Shown here piece after piece: positions 1 through 7,431 of a stretch of DNA of 31,006 nucleotides (the stretch's first letter is position 1; every line of letters starts with the position of its first letter). A program made the position numbers and the translations under genes. Source of the DNA: Glaciecola sp964621345 (GTDB taxonomy: Bacteria; Pseudomonadota; Gammaproteobacteria; Enterobacterales; Alteromonadaceae). The DNA lies in the NCBI GenBank assembly GCA_964621345.1, contig CAZUON010000046.1:1-31006 (forward strand), read 5' to 3'. The notes beneath the pieces are model-generated. The model was not told the origin of the DNA. It ran no database searches and worked only from the letters and a program-made list of their open reading frames with translations.

Positions 1-1343
1 GGTGGCATCATACCGCCCATGCCGCGCATCATCTTTTTCATGCCGCCGCCGCCCATTTTTTTCATCATTTTTTGCATCTGAGCAAACTGTTTGAGTAGGC
101 GGTTCACATCTTGGATTTGAGTGCCTGAACCTGCTGCAATACGCTTTTTACGCGAGCCCTTAATTACATCGGGTCGCTGGCGTTCGCCGGGAGTCATTGA
201 ATTAATAATAGCCTCCATTTGCGTGAACTGCTTGTCGTTGGCTTGGTCTTTAATTTTGGCAGACATTCCGCCCATGCCGGGCATTTTGTCCATCAACGAC
301 ATCATGCCTCCCATATTACGCATTTGCTCAAGCTGCTCTTTAAAATCTTGTAAGTCAAAGCCTTTGCCTTTTTGTACCTTACGGGCAAGTTGCTCGGCTT
401 TTTTCTTATCAACGTTGCGCTCAACGTCTTCAATTAGGCTTAGTACATCGCCCATGCCCAGAATACGCGAGGCAATACGTTGTGGATGGAAAGGCTCTAG
501 CGCATCGAGCTTTTCCCCCATGCCTAAGAATTTAATCGGTTTACCGGTGATTTGTTTTACCGAGAGCGCTGCACCGCCTCTAGCATCACCATCGGCTTTG
601 GTCAGAATTACACCCGTGAGTGGTAGTGCCTCATTGAAGGACTTCGCCGTATTTGCAGCATCTTGCCCCGTCATTGCGTCAACCACAAACAAGGTCTCTA
701 CTGGATTCACTGCAGCATGTAAGGCTTTAATCTCATCCATCATCGCTTCATCTACCGCCAATCGGCCTGCGGTATCCACAATGAGCACATCAATAAACTT
801 CATTTTTGCATGGGATATCGCGGCATTTACGATATCAACGGGTTTTTGCATAATGTTTGAAGGATAAAACTCTACGTCAACTTCACCGGCTAGGGTCTCA
901 AGCTGTTTGATTGCCGCAGGGCGATATACGTCAGCACTGACTACGAGTACCTTTTTCTTATCGCGCTCTTTTAATAGCTTCGCTAGCTTACCTACACTGG
1001 TGGTTTTACCCGCACCCTGTAGACCTGCCATCATGATCACAGCAGGCGGGGTAGCAGCCAAGTTTAAGCCTTGGTTAACATCGCCCATGGCTTGTTCAAG
1101 TTCATTTTGAACAATTTTGATGAACATTTGCCCAGGTTTAAGGCTTTTAGATACCTCAATACCCAAGGCTCTATCTTTTACTTTAGCAATAAAGTCTTTT
1201 ACTACCGGCAAAGCAACGTCTGCCTCAAGCAAGGCCATACGGACCTCGCGCAGTGTATCTTTGATGTTATCTTCGGTAAGGCGGCCTTTGCCGCTGATAT
1301 TTTTAAGGGTCTGGCCTAAACGGTCTGTTAAATTCTCAAACAT
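1..1343 (-). CDS. ffh: Signal recognition particle GTPase Ffh (3' end cut by window edge)
   Basis: Ffh binds 4.5S RNA and the signal sequences of nascent inner-membrane proteins and delivers them with FtsY to the Sec translocon. The reverse strand reads MFENLTDRLGQTLKNISGKG from an ATG at 1343 and stays open to base 3, giving 447 visible codons; only the last few residues of a roughly 455-460 aa protein are missing. The N domain comes first. The GTPase P-loop GLQGAGKTT lies at residues 107-115, followed by VSADVYRPAAIKQLE typical of SRP GTPases. The visible C-terminus is the methionine- and glycine-rich M domain tail (MKKM, GGGG, MMRGMGGMMPP) that binds signal peptides and RNA. It is transcribed divergently from ypjD, as in many gammaproteobacteria. 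No strong Shine-Dalgarno is seen. Identification is secure. Confidence 0.97.
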   Translation of the reverse strand, partial: MFENLTDRLGQTLKNISGKGRLTEDNIKDTLREVRMALLEADVALPVVKDFIAKVKDRALGIEVSKSLKPGQMFIKIVQNELEQAMGDVNQGLNLAATPPAVIMMAGLQGAGKTTSVGKLAKLLKERDKKKVLVVSADVYRPAAIKQLETLAGEVDVEFYPSNIMQKPVDIVNAAISHAKMKFIDVLIVDTAGRLAVDEAMMDEIKALHAAVNPVETLFVVDAMTGQDAANTAKSFNEALPLTGVILTKADGDARGGAALSVKQITGKPIKFLGMGEKLDALEPFHPQRIASRILGMGDVLSLIEDVERNVDKKKAEQLARKVQKGKGFDLQDFKEQLEQMRNMGGMMSLMDKMPGMGGMSAKIKDQANDKQFTQMEAIINSMTPGERQRPDVIKGSRKKRIAAGSGTQIQDVNRLLKQFAQMQKMMKKMGGGGMKKMMRGMGGMMP

Positions 1344-1497
1344 AAAATCTCAAACACTAGTGGTAAATAATTTCGCTGTTGTGGTAAAGAGTATACAATA
1401 AAGCATGGTGTATTCGGAATCTTTGCGGTAACTTTATCTTTTAAATGCGTACTTTATTTAAATATAGAGAGTTATCTTTGTTTCATAAGGTTGTTCA

Positions 1498-2298
1498 ATG
1501 AGTTTAGCTAGCTTAGTTTCAGTGCTCAGTATTGTGCTGTATATTTTTGCAGGCACCATGTTTGGTCGTGAATTTTTTAGCCAAAAACCTAACCGTACAA
1601 AATATGCAACCGGTTTACTCATGGCAGCGATTTGCTCGCATCTTGTTGTATTGGTATTGGCTACGCAAGGGCATCAGAACGAGCAGCTTAGTTTAACGTT
1701 TGTGGCAACATTGCTAGCGCTGTTAATTACCATCACCATGTTGGTGGCAAACAAATTTATTCGCAATTTAGTTTTTTTACCCATTGTATGCTTCTTCTCT
1801 GCGCTATTTGTGTTGCTACATTACATCTTCCCCGCTACAACCGGTATTGCCCTAAATATGAGCATTGGTATTGTCATGCACATCCTGTTATCGCTGCTGG
1901 CATTTGGTGTATTGGCCATTAGTACCTTGTATGCGTGTCAGTTGAGTTTTATCAATTACCAACTTAAGCAAAAAAGCAAAATGATGCTAAACGCTGGTCT
2001 GCCGCCTTTAATGTCGGTCGAGGGTATTCTGTATAAACTGATGACCTTGGGTACAGCTCTGTTGTTTATTGCCCTGGTATCAGGCTTTATTTTTGTTCCT
2101 AACATGTTTGCCGATGGTTACGCCCACAAAACACTACTAAGCAGCATTGCTCTGGGCACATATGTGCTTGCATTGATTCTGCACATTACGATTGGCTTAA
2201 AAGCACGCTCTGCTGTGGTATTCAATATTGTCGGTATTGTATTGCTAGGTTTAGGCTATTTTGGTAGCCGCATTGTGAAAGAATGGCTGATTCGCTAA
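1498..2298 (+). CDS. ypjD: YpjD/CcsA-family cytochrome c assembly-like inner membrane protein
   Basis: A polytopic membrane protein of 266 aa, almost entirely hydrophobic with about eight predicted transmembrane segments, ending in YFGSRIVKEWLIR, nearly the same ending as E. coli YpjD (YFGSRIV). Segments such as MHILLSLLAFGVLAISTLYACQL and the PPLMSVE loop also match YpjD. The family belongs to the CcsA/CcmC-type fold that handles heme, but YpjD itself has been linked to the neighbouring CorB Mg2+ transporter rather than to cytochrome maturation; its biochemical role remains unsettled. An AAGG ribosome binding site sits 7 bases before the ATG. It lies between ffh (divergent) and corB (63 bases downstream, same strand), the arrangement known from enterobacteria, so an operon with corB is likely. 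Confidence 0.93.
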   Translation: MSLASLVSVLSIVLYIFAGTMFGREFFSQKPNRTKYATGLLMAAICSHLVVLVLATQGHQNEQLSLTFVATLLALLITITMLVANKFIRNLVFLPIVCFFSALFVLLHYIFPATTGIALNMSIGIVMHILLSLLAFGVLAISTLYACQLSFINYQLKQKSKMMLNAGLPPLMSVEGILYKLMTLGTALLFIALVSGFIFVPNMFADGYAHKTLLSSIALGTYVLALILHITIGLKARSAVVFNIVGIVLLGLGYFGSRIVKEWLIR

Positions 2299-2361
2299 GA
2301 CCATGTCCTGTTCATCCTTACTTCTCTTGTCTTATACTTTTATCCTTAAAGGAAATCTAAC

Positions 2362-3660
2362 TTGGATCAAATAGATACTACAACGCTCGTTATTGCTTTG
2401 GGCGTACTCATTTTGATGTCTGCTTATTTTTCAAGTTCAGAAACTGGCTTGATGACCATTAACCGCTATCGCTTAAAGCATTTAGCAAACGAAGGTAAGG
2501 CGGGTGCAATTCGCTCACAAAAGCTCTTAGAACGCCCCGATCGCTTAATTGGGCTCATATTAATCGGTAATAACCTAGTCAACATCGCCGCAACCGTTGT
2601 CGCCGCTGCGTTATTTGACCGTTTATTCGGGCCCATCTATGGCCCCATTGTTACTATGATTGGCCTGACCTTGATTATTTTAGTGTTTGCGGAAGTCACC
2701 CCTAAAACCTTTGCTGCGCTATACCCTGAAAAAATCGCCTTTCCGAGCTCTTTCTTTTTACTCCCGTTGTCTTATGTACTGACCCCTCTGGTCAAATTTG
2801 TTAATGCGATCACCAACGGCGTAATGATGCTATTGCGGATTAACCCATCGGGCGGCACCGGCGATTCACTCAGCCGCGAAGAGCTTCGCACCGTGGTTCA
2901 CGAGGCAGGTGCGATGATCCCGCAAAAACACCAAGACATGTTAGTCAGTATTCTTGATTTAGAAAAGGTTACCGCCGAAGATATCATGGTGCCTCGCAGT
3001 GAAATTTTTGCACTTGATATTAACGATGACTGGAAGCTTCTACAGCGAAAACTTACCCATTCCCAACACACCAGAGTACTGTTGTATCGCGATAGTATAG
3101 ATGACGCAGTCGGTTTTGTGCATGTACGAGACGCGCTACGCCTGTTGTCAAAAGACCAGTTTACTAAAGCGACAATGTTAAGAGCTGTGCGCGAAATTTA
3201 CTTCACGCCCGATTCTACGCCTCTACATACGCTGATGTATAAGTTCCAAGCAGAGCGAGAGCGTATCGGTCTTGTGGTGGATGAGTATGGAGATATTCAG
3301 GGGCTTGTTACGCTTGAGGACATCCTTGAAGAAATCATTGGCGATTTTACTACCACGATGCAGCCCGACTATCACAAAGAAGCGGTTGAACAACAAGACG
3401 GTAGCTTTTTAGTAGACGGTAGCACCAATATTCGAGAGCTCAATAAAGAGCTCGACTGGAGCTTCCCCATCGATGGGCCTAAAACCTTAAACGGCTTAAT
3501 TGTAGAATATCTTGAGGAAATCCCAGAGAATAATATTAGCTTAAGAGTGGCTGGCTACCCGGTGGAAATCGTTGATATTAGCGGCAATATGATTAAAACA
3601 GTAAGAATACAACCTGAATATTATCGCGATCCAAATCAGGTGGTTGAAGAATCTGACTAA
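2362..3660 (+). CDS. corB: CorB/YfjD-type CNNM-CorC family Mg2+/Co2+ transport protein
   Basis: A 432 aa protein with the domain order DUF21/CNNM membrane domain (about residues 5-180, with AYFSSSETGLMTINRYRLKH and FAEVTPKTFAALYPEK), a CBS pair (about 195-325, with IMVPRSEIFALD and the conserved GLVVDEYGDIQGLVTLEDILEEIIGDF), and a C-terminal CorC/HlyC domain (about 340-425). Family members move or control Mg2+/Co2+ across the inner membrane, with nucleotide binding at the CBS pair. Length and sequence match E. coli YfjD (CorB) closely. The start is TTG at 2362, chosen because an AAAGGA ribosome binding site lies 8 bases before it and the N-terminus aligns with homologs. A terminator follows inside the convergent small gene. 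Confidence 0.94.
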   Translation: MDQIDTTTLVIALGVLILMSAYFSSSETGLMTINRYRLKHLANEGKAGAIRSQKLLERPDRLIGLILIGNNLVNIAATVVAAALFDRLFGPIYGPIVTMIGLTLIILVFAEVTPKTFAALYPEKIAFPSSFFLLPLSYVLTPLVKFVNAITNGVMMLLRINPSGGTGDSLSREELRTVVHEAGAMIPQKHQDMLVSILDLEKVTAEDIMVPRSEIFALDINDDWKLLQRKLTHSQHTRVLLYRDSIDDAVGFVHVRDALRLLSKDQFTKATMLRAVREIYFTPDSTPLHTLMYKFQAERERIGLVVDEYGDIQGLVTLEDILEEIIGDFTTTMQPDYHKEAVEQQDGSFLVDGSTNIRELNKELDWSFPIDGPKTLNGLIVEYLEEIPENNISLRVAGYPVEIVDISGNMIKTVRIQPEYYRDPNQVVEESD

Positions 3661-3684
3661 ATTAAATACTAATCTAAGGCAGCG

Positions 3685-3879
3685 CTACCCCCTCGATGCA
3701 CGCTTGGCGAGGGCTTTTTCTTTTATCGCTTCGATTTTTTCGTTTAGCGCATCTAACTTTTCAACAATTTCTTCTAATTCGTCATCTTGAGCAATGTCAG
3801 AGGCCATAGCATGTTGTTTTAAAGACATTCTTAGGGCAATTGGCAATGATAGTTTTTGCGCTTTTTGCTGCATAATCAA
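3685..3879 (-). CDS. Small conserved-looking helical protein downstream of sixA
   Basis: A 62-64 aa protein with an acidic helical stretch (DDELEEIVEKLDALNEKIEA) followed by a basic tail (KEKALAKRASRG). The heptad-like spacing of leucine/isoleucine suggests a short coiled coil. I do not recognise a named family; it resembles SlyX-type small coiled-coil proteins only in a general way. A very strong ribosome binding site, GGGGGAGG (3885-3892 on the reverse strand), overlaps the sixA stop codon, which argues that it is a real gene translated in an operon with sixA. The start is ambiguous: TTG at 3879 is 5 bases from GGAGG, ATG at 3873 is 11 bases away. The 3' end carries the corB terminator on the other strand. 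Function unknown, possibly dimerisation or protein binding. Confidence 0.7.
   Translation of the reverse strand: MIMQQKAQKLSLPIALRMSLKQHAMASDIAQDDELEEIVEKLDALNEKIEAIKEKALAKRASRG
3690..3719 (+). terminator. Probable Rho-independent terminator of ypjD-corB
   Basis: CCCTCG at 3690-3695 pairs with CGAGGG at 3708-3713, with a 12-base loop, followed on the plus strand by CTTTTTCTTTT. The structure lies 29 bases after the corB stop and inside the last codons of the convergent small gene, so coding and terminating functions overlap on opposite strands. Confidence 0.6.
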
Positions 3880-3891
3880 ATTTACCTCCCC

Positions 3892-4401
3892 CTAATTAAT
3901 GTTTTGAAAAAATGCCAATTGTTGACCGGTGTTTGTATCCGAATTGTAGTCGATTATAAGAATATCGGCAGTATCAAAGATTTTTCCATTAAAACCTTTA
4001 CATACTTTATCAGCTAACAAACTAACCAGTGGCATGTGGCTCACTAGCATAAGCTGTTTAACGCCCACCTCTACCGAGTTTTTTGGGTTTTGTACTATCC
4101 CATAACCGTCGATTACATCGTGCACATCTTGTACATTGCCATTAGGCGTTATCAAGTCTGTATCAAGTTCGTTCTGAAAATTGATATGATTTTGCAGGGC
4201 TTGATAAGTCTGTTGCGTTCTCAGAAAGGGACTAACAAGCACTTGCTCAACGCTTGGCTCTAAACTGCGCTCTTGAAAAAACTTCGCCAAACGCTTGCCA
4301 CCACTTTGTACTTGCGCTTCGCCAAATCGAGTTAAAGCTCTAGACTTATCGTTTGCATGGTAGGGCACGGCCTCTCCATGTCGCATTATTATTAATATCA
4401 T
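3892..4401 (-). CDS. sixA: Phosphohistidine phosphatase SixA
   Basis: A 169 aa histidine-phosphatase-superfamily protein. The catalytic RHG motif is at residues 7-9 (IIMRHGEA), Arg61 is in the conserved SPFLRTQQT segment, and the second active-site His is His122 in LVSHMPLV. SixA removes phosphate from histidine-phosphotransfer domains such as that of ArcB, and in E. coli also from the nitrogen-related PTS protein NPr. The length is close to E. coli SixA (161 aa). In Alteromonadales and Vibrionales sixA commonly lies near fadIJ and an insulinase-family protease gene, as here, which supports the call. It is divergent from the M16 gene with 123 bases between them, and is followed directly by the small helical gene. 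Confidence 0.93.
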   Translation of the reverse strand: MILIIMRHGEAVPYHANDKSRALTRFGEAQVQSGGKRLAKFFQERSLEPSVEQVLVSPFLRTQQTYQALQNHINFQNELDTDLITPNGNVQDVHDVIDGYGIVQNPKNSVEVGVKQLMLVSHMPLVSLLADKVCKGFNGKIFDTADILIIDYNSDTNTGQQLAFFQNIN

Positions 4402-4524
4402 ACTAAAGTAAACTGACCTTAAGACGCCTTATTATGCGTACACATTTAACTTATATTAACGACTGTTTGCACACTTCCTTTACATCGCGTTATGCTTAAC
4501 TATTAACCACATCTAGAGAAACTT

Positions 4525-7311
4525 GTGTATTTGCTAAAAAGTGCAGAACAAAACCTAGTTGTTGAAACACTTCCTAACAACCTAAAGTTAGGGGTTATAC
4601 GCAGTGCTGCCACTCGCATGCCGATTATATCTATATCGGTCGCTGCTGGTCATTACCATGAAAGTTATCAGTCCTACGGGTTTTCTCACCTTTTAGAACA
4701 CATGATTTTTCATCGCAGCAAAAATTTTGATAGTTCTGAGTCTCTCGAACGGCACATGAGTCAATACGGCGGCTACATTAACGGTTGGACGCATGCTTGT
4801 CACACTAATTTTCACTTAACCTGTCATGAAGATGGTTTTATACAAGCGGTTGAAATGCTTTGGGACAAAATTACTCACCCTCGCTTTGAACAAAGCGACA
4901 TTGAGAGTGAAATTCGTGCTATTGATGAAGAGTATCAACTAAAACGTGATGACCCTGTCAGAGGCTTATTTTCGGTGAAAAAAGCCATCGCCAACCCCGC
5001 TCACCCGTTCTCAAGATTTACTGTGGGCAATTTACACACTTTAGGTAAACAGCCGATTTTAGAATTAAAAGCGCAATTAGATGCTCACCATCGCCAGTAT
5101 TTTCATTCAGGGAACATTACTGTTTGTATCAAGCTACCTCTTGGCTTTGAAGGTGATAATGAACACATTCAGGACGATTTAAATGCTAAAGCCGACGAAA
5201 TGGCGGCAAGGCAAAACAGAATTATCAATGAAGTAAAAACAATAATATCAGGCTCTATTAAACCAAGCGCTTCAAATCATTCGCTAACGCTTCCTCCATT
5301 GTATCAAGCAGATATGACTAATAAGTGGATAAATGTTCGCGTAGCTCACTCTCACGCGCAATTGGTTTTATGTTGGTTAGTTGAGAAGCAAAGCAGTGAA
5401 GTCGATATAGTTGCACTCAAAATGCTCCGACAATTGATGGAGAGTAAACACAAACAAGGTTTGTTTGATGTCCTCAATACGAAAAAGTGGGTAAAGGCAA
5501 TCTCTTTTACCGGCGGCATCGAAATGGATGACGACGAAGAGCTGCAGCTGCACCTGACACTCTCAACACTTGGTAAACAACACTGCGAAGAGGTACTTGC
5601 GCTAGTTAAAGGCTATCTTTTATTTTTATCTCGGAGCCAGCTAGCTAATTGGCGCTTTTATGAATTAAACAAACAAGGCGACCTCCTTGATCAATATGGG
5701 TACAAAAAAGACCCCATTGAAACCTGTATCGAAGCTGCTCAATCTTTGCATACACATGATGCTAAACAGTCCTCAATACAGCCAAGTCTTCATCAAATAA
5801 AAGTCAGAATAGCTGATATCATTAAGCATATGCATACGCAGATTCATCATTTAATCAGTATTGATGAGAATAGTTATGTGAATAAGAAAAGCGCCTTTTA
5901 TGATATTGCTTATTCGGTAAATGAAGTCAAAAAAGTAGAGAGCAATATTCAACAAAACTTCATGTTATCACCGCAAAATGCTTACGTACCGGCTCAGCTC
6001 TTATTGGTCACACCTGAGCTTAAAGAAGACCAAATAACGACCATTGATAATCATGGTGTCGTATTAAAATTCGCACAAATATTTAAACAAAACCAGCCAT
6101 GTGGCGATTGCTACATATCAATAAACAGTGCGGCAATGTGCGATACCCTCGCCCACACCATGAGCAAAAAGATTTGGGTAGAGGCGCTTGAAAAGTACTT
6201 ACAACGCAGGTTTTATCAAGCGCATGATGCTGGTATTAGTTTTAGGATGTATGGGCATCAACACGGTTTAACTTTGCACACAACGGGTTTTAGCGAGAAA
6301 CAACTGATGTTGTGTATTGAAATTATTAACTGCATGAGCACATTTAGGCTCAACAAAGATGAGTTTGACCTAGGCAAGCAAGCCATCATTAAACGCCTCA
6401 CCAACCGCTTATTGCAAAAACCAGTCAACCAAATGTTTGCTAACTTAAACACGCTGGTGCAAGGCGATGCATATTCCATTAGTCAACAAACGGCACAAGT
6501 CGAAAGACTCGAGTTTGCAGATCTGAATGCCCACCAAAGTCAATTTTTTGAACGCATTTGTGTTGAGGTACTCATGGCTGGCAACTGGCGCTTGTATGCC
6601 GCGCAAAAAATGCATAAACAATTGCAAAGCCGACTAACCGCAAGAGGTTTATGGAGAAAACCACCAATTTTGGCAAATACAATAGAGCAAGCATGTTTGC
6701 CACAAATACCTCACATAACCGATACGCAAGTCGCAACGGTGTTGTATCAGCAGGTACGCCAAATTGACTCATCCTTTGTTTATCTCAGAGAACACGCCAC
6801 CTCAATTTGTTTAATACTGGAGCATATATTAGGTCCATATATATTTCTAAGCCTGCGCAAACAAAAACAACTGGCGTATTTGGTGGGAGTCGGTTACAAA
6901 CCCATAAACATGCAACCCGGCATCGCTATTTATTTGCAATCATCAAACACTGGTGCTGGCATCGCATATGAAGCGATTCAGCAAGTGATTGATGAACTTC
7001 TTAACAACTGGGAACAGTGCAAGATAGAAATTGTACAAGCAAAATTGCACGTTAAAGAGCAATGCGAACCCGCCGACAGAGACATCACATCAGTGGCACG
7101 AAGGTTGTGGGCGAACTTTGAATCAGACGATCCGTTTTATCATTACACGCGACTGCAACATGCCATCGCACAAGTAGAAGACGAGGAACTTAAAGGTTGG
7201 CTATTAAAATTAAGATGTGCGAACGATGGCCAAATCTTACTGACCAACGATGCGCAGGCACAACAGCATCCGCAATTAGCAGATTTTACGCACCGGCCTG
7301 TTATCCGTTGA
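4525..7311 (+). CDS. Insulinase/pitrilysin-like M16 zinc metalloprotease, no signal peptide
   Basis: A 928 aa protein of the size of pitrilysin and insulysin (M16A). The inverted zinc motif HxxEH is His55-Leu-Leu-Glu58-His59 in FSHLLEHMIF, and the third zinc ligand is probably Glu136 in RAIDEEYQLK, 77 residues on, the same spacing as in insulysin. A second inactive M16 half and the C-terminal substrate-binding half (with LSLRKQKQLAYLVGVGYKP near residue 775-790) follow. Unlike E. coli PtrA there is no signal peptide, so a cytoplasmic location is expected, with degradation of medium-size peptides as the likely role. The start is GTG at 4525, preceded by a weak AGAGAA; an upstream alternative was not seen. 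The sequence is more diverged than its neighbours. Substrate unknown. Confidence 0.9.
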   Translation: MYLLKSAEQNLVVETLPNNLKLGVIRSAATRMPIISISVAAGHYHESYQSYGFSHLLEHMIFHRSKNFDSSESLERHMSQYGGYINGWTHACHTNFHLTCHEDGFIQAVEMLWDKITHPRFEQSDIESEIRAIDEEYQLKRDDPVRGLFSVKKAIANPAHPFSRFTVGNLHTLGKQPILELKAQLDAHHRQYFHSGNITVCIKLPLGFEGDNEHIQDDLNAKADEMAARQNRIINEVKTIISGSIKPSASNHSLTLPPLYQADMTNKWINVRVAHSHAQLVLCWLVEKQSSEVDIVALKMLRQLMESKHKQGLFDVLNTKKWVKAISFTGGIEMDDDEELQLHLTLSTLGKQHCEEVLALVKGYLLFLSRSQLANWRFYELNKQGDLLDQYGYKKDPIETCIEAAQSLHTHDAKQSSIQPSLHQIKVRIADIIKHMHTQIHHLISIDENSYVNKKSAFYDIAYSVNEVKKVESNIQQNFMLSPQNAYVPAQLLLVTPELKEDQITTIDNHGVVLKFAQIFKQNQPCGDCYISINSAAMCDTLAHTMSKKIWVEALEKYLQRRFYQAHDAGISFRMYGHQHGLTLHTTGFSEKQLMLCIEIINCMSTFRLNKDEFDLGKQAIIKRLTNRLLQKPVNQMFANLNTLVQGDAYSISQQTAQVERLEFADLNAHQSQFFERICVEVLMAGNWRLYAAQKMHKQLQSRLTARGLWRKPPILANTIEQACLPQIPHITDTQVATVLYQQVRQIDSSFVYLREHATSICLILEHILGPYIFLSLRKQKQLAYLVGVGYKPINMQPGIAIYLQSSNTGAGIAYEAIQQVIDELLNNWEQCKIEIVQAKLHVKEQCEPADRDITSVARRLWANFESDDPFYHYTRLQHAIAQVEDEELKGWLLKLRCANDGQILLTNDAQAQQHPQLADFTHRPVIR

Positions 7312-7336
7312 TATAAAAAACCGTTGATATAAAAAA
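7305..7336. repeat. 16-bp tandem duplication across the M16 gene stop codon
   Basis: CCGTTGATATAAAAAA occurs twice back to back (7305-7320 and 7321-7336). The first copy contains the stop codon TGA (7309-7311) of the protease gene; the second copy is non-coding. It looks like a recent slippage or duplication event. Confidence 0.9.
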
Positions 7337-7406
7337 GCCGCTTAATTGATAACCTTAAAAGGCTGCAATTAAACGACTTTCTTTGCATCAAATAGCACTA
7401 AGCGGC
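7337..7406. terminator. Palindromic region between convergent M16 and fadJ genes
   Basis: GCCGCTTA (7337-7344) pairs with TAAGCGGC (7399-7406). Nested within it, CGCTTAATTG (7339-7348) pairs with CAATTAAACG (7366-7375) with one mismatch. The two stems are mutually exclusive. Placement between two converging genes suggests transcription termination, but no clean GC stem followed by a T-tract is present, so the call is tentative. Confidence 0.4.
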
Positions 7407-7431
7407 CAGATTCTGTCGCGCTTGCACTCTC

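Noticed and set aside
121..1401. Four plus-strand open frames in the first 1.4 kb (up to 248 aa)
   Set aside because: They lie opposite the ffh coding sequence, have serine/proline-rich unnatural composition and no ribosome binding sites; ffh on the reverse strand explains the region.
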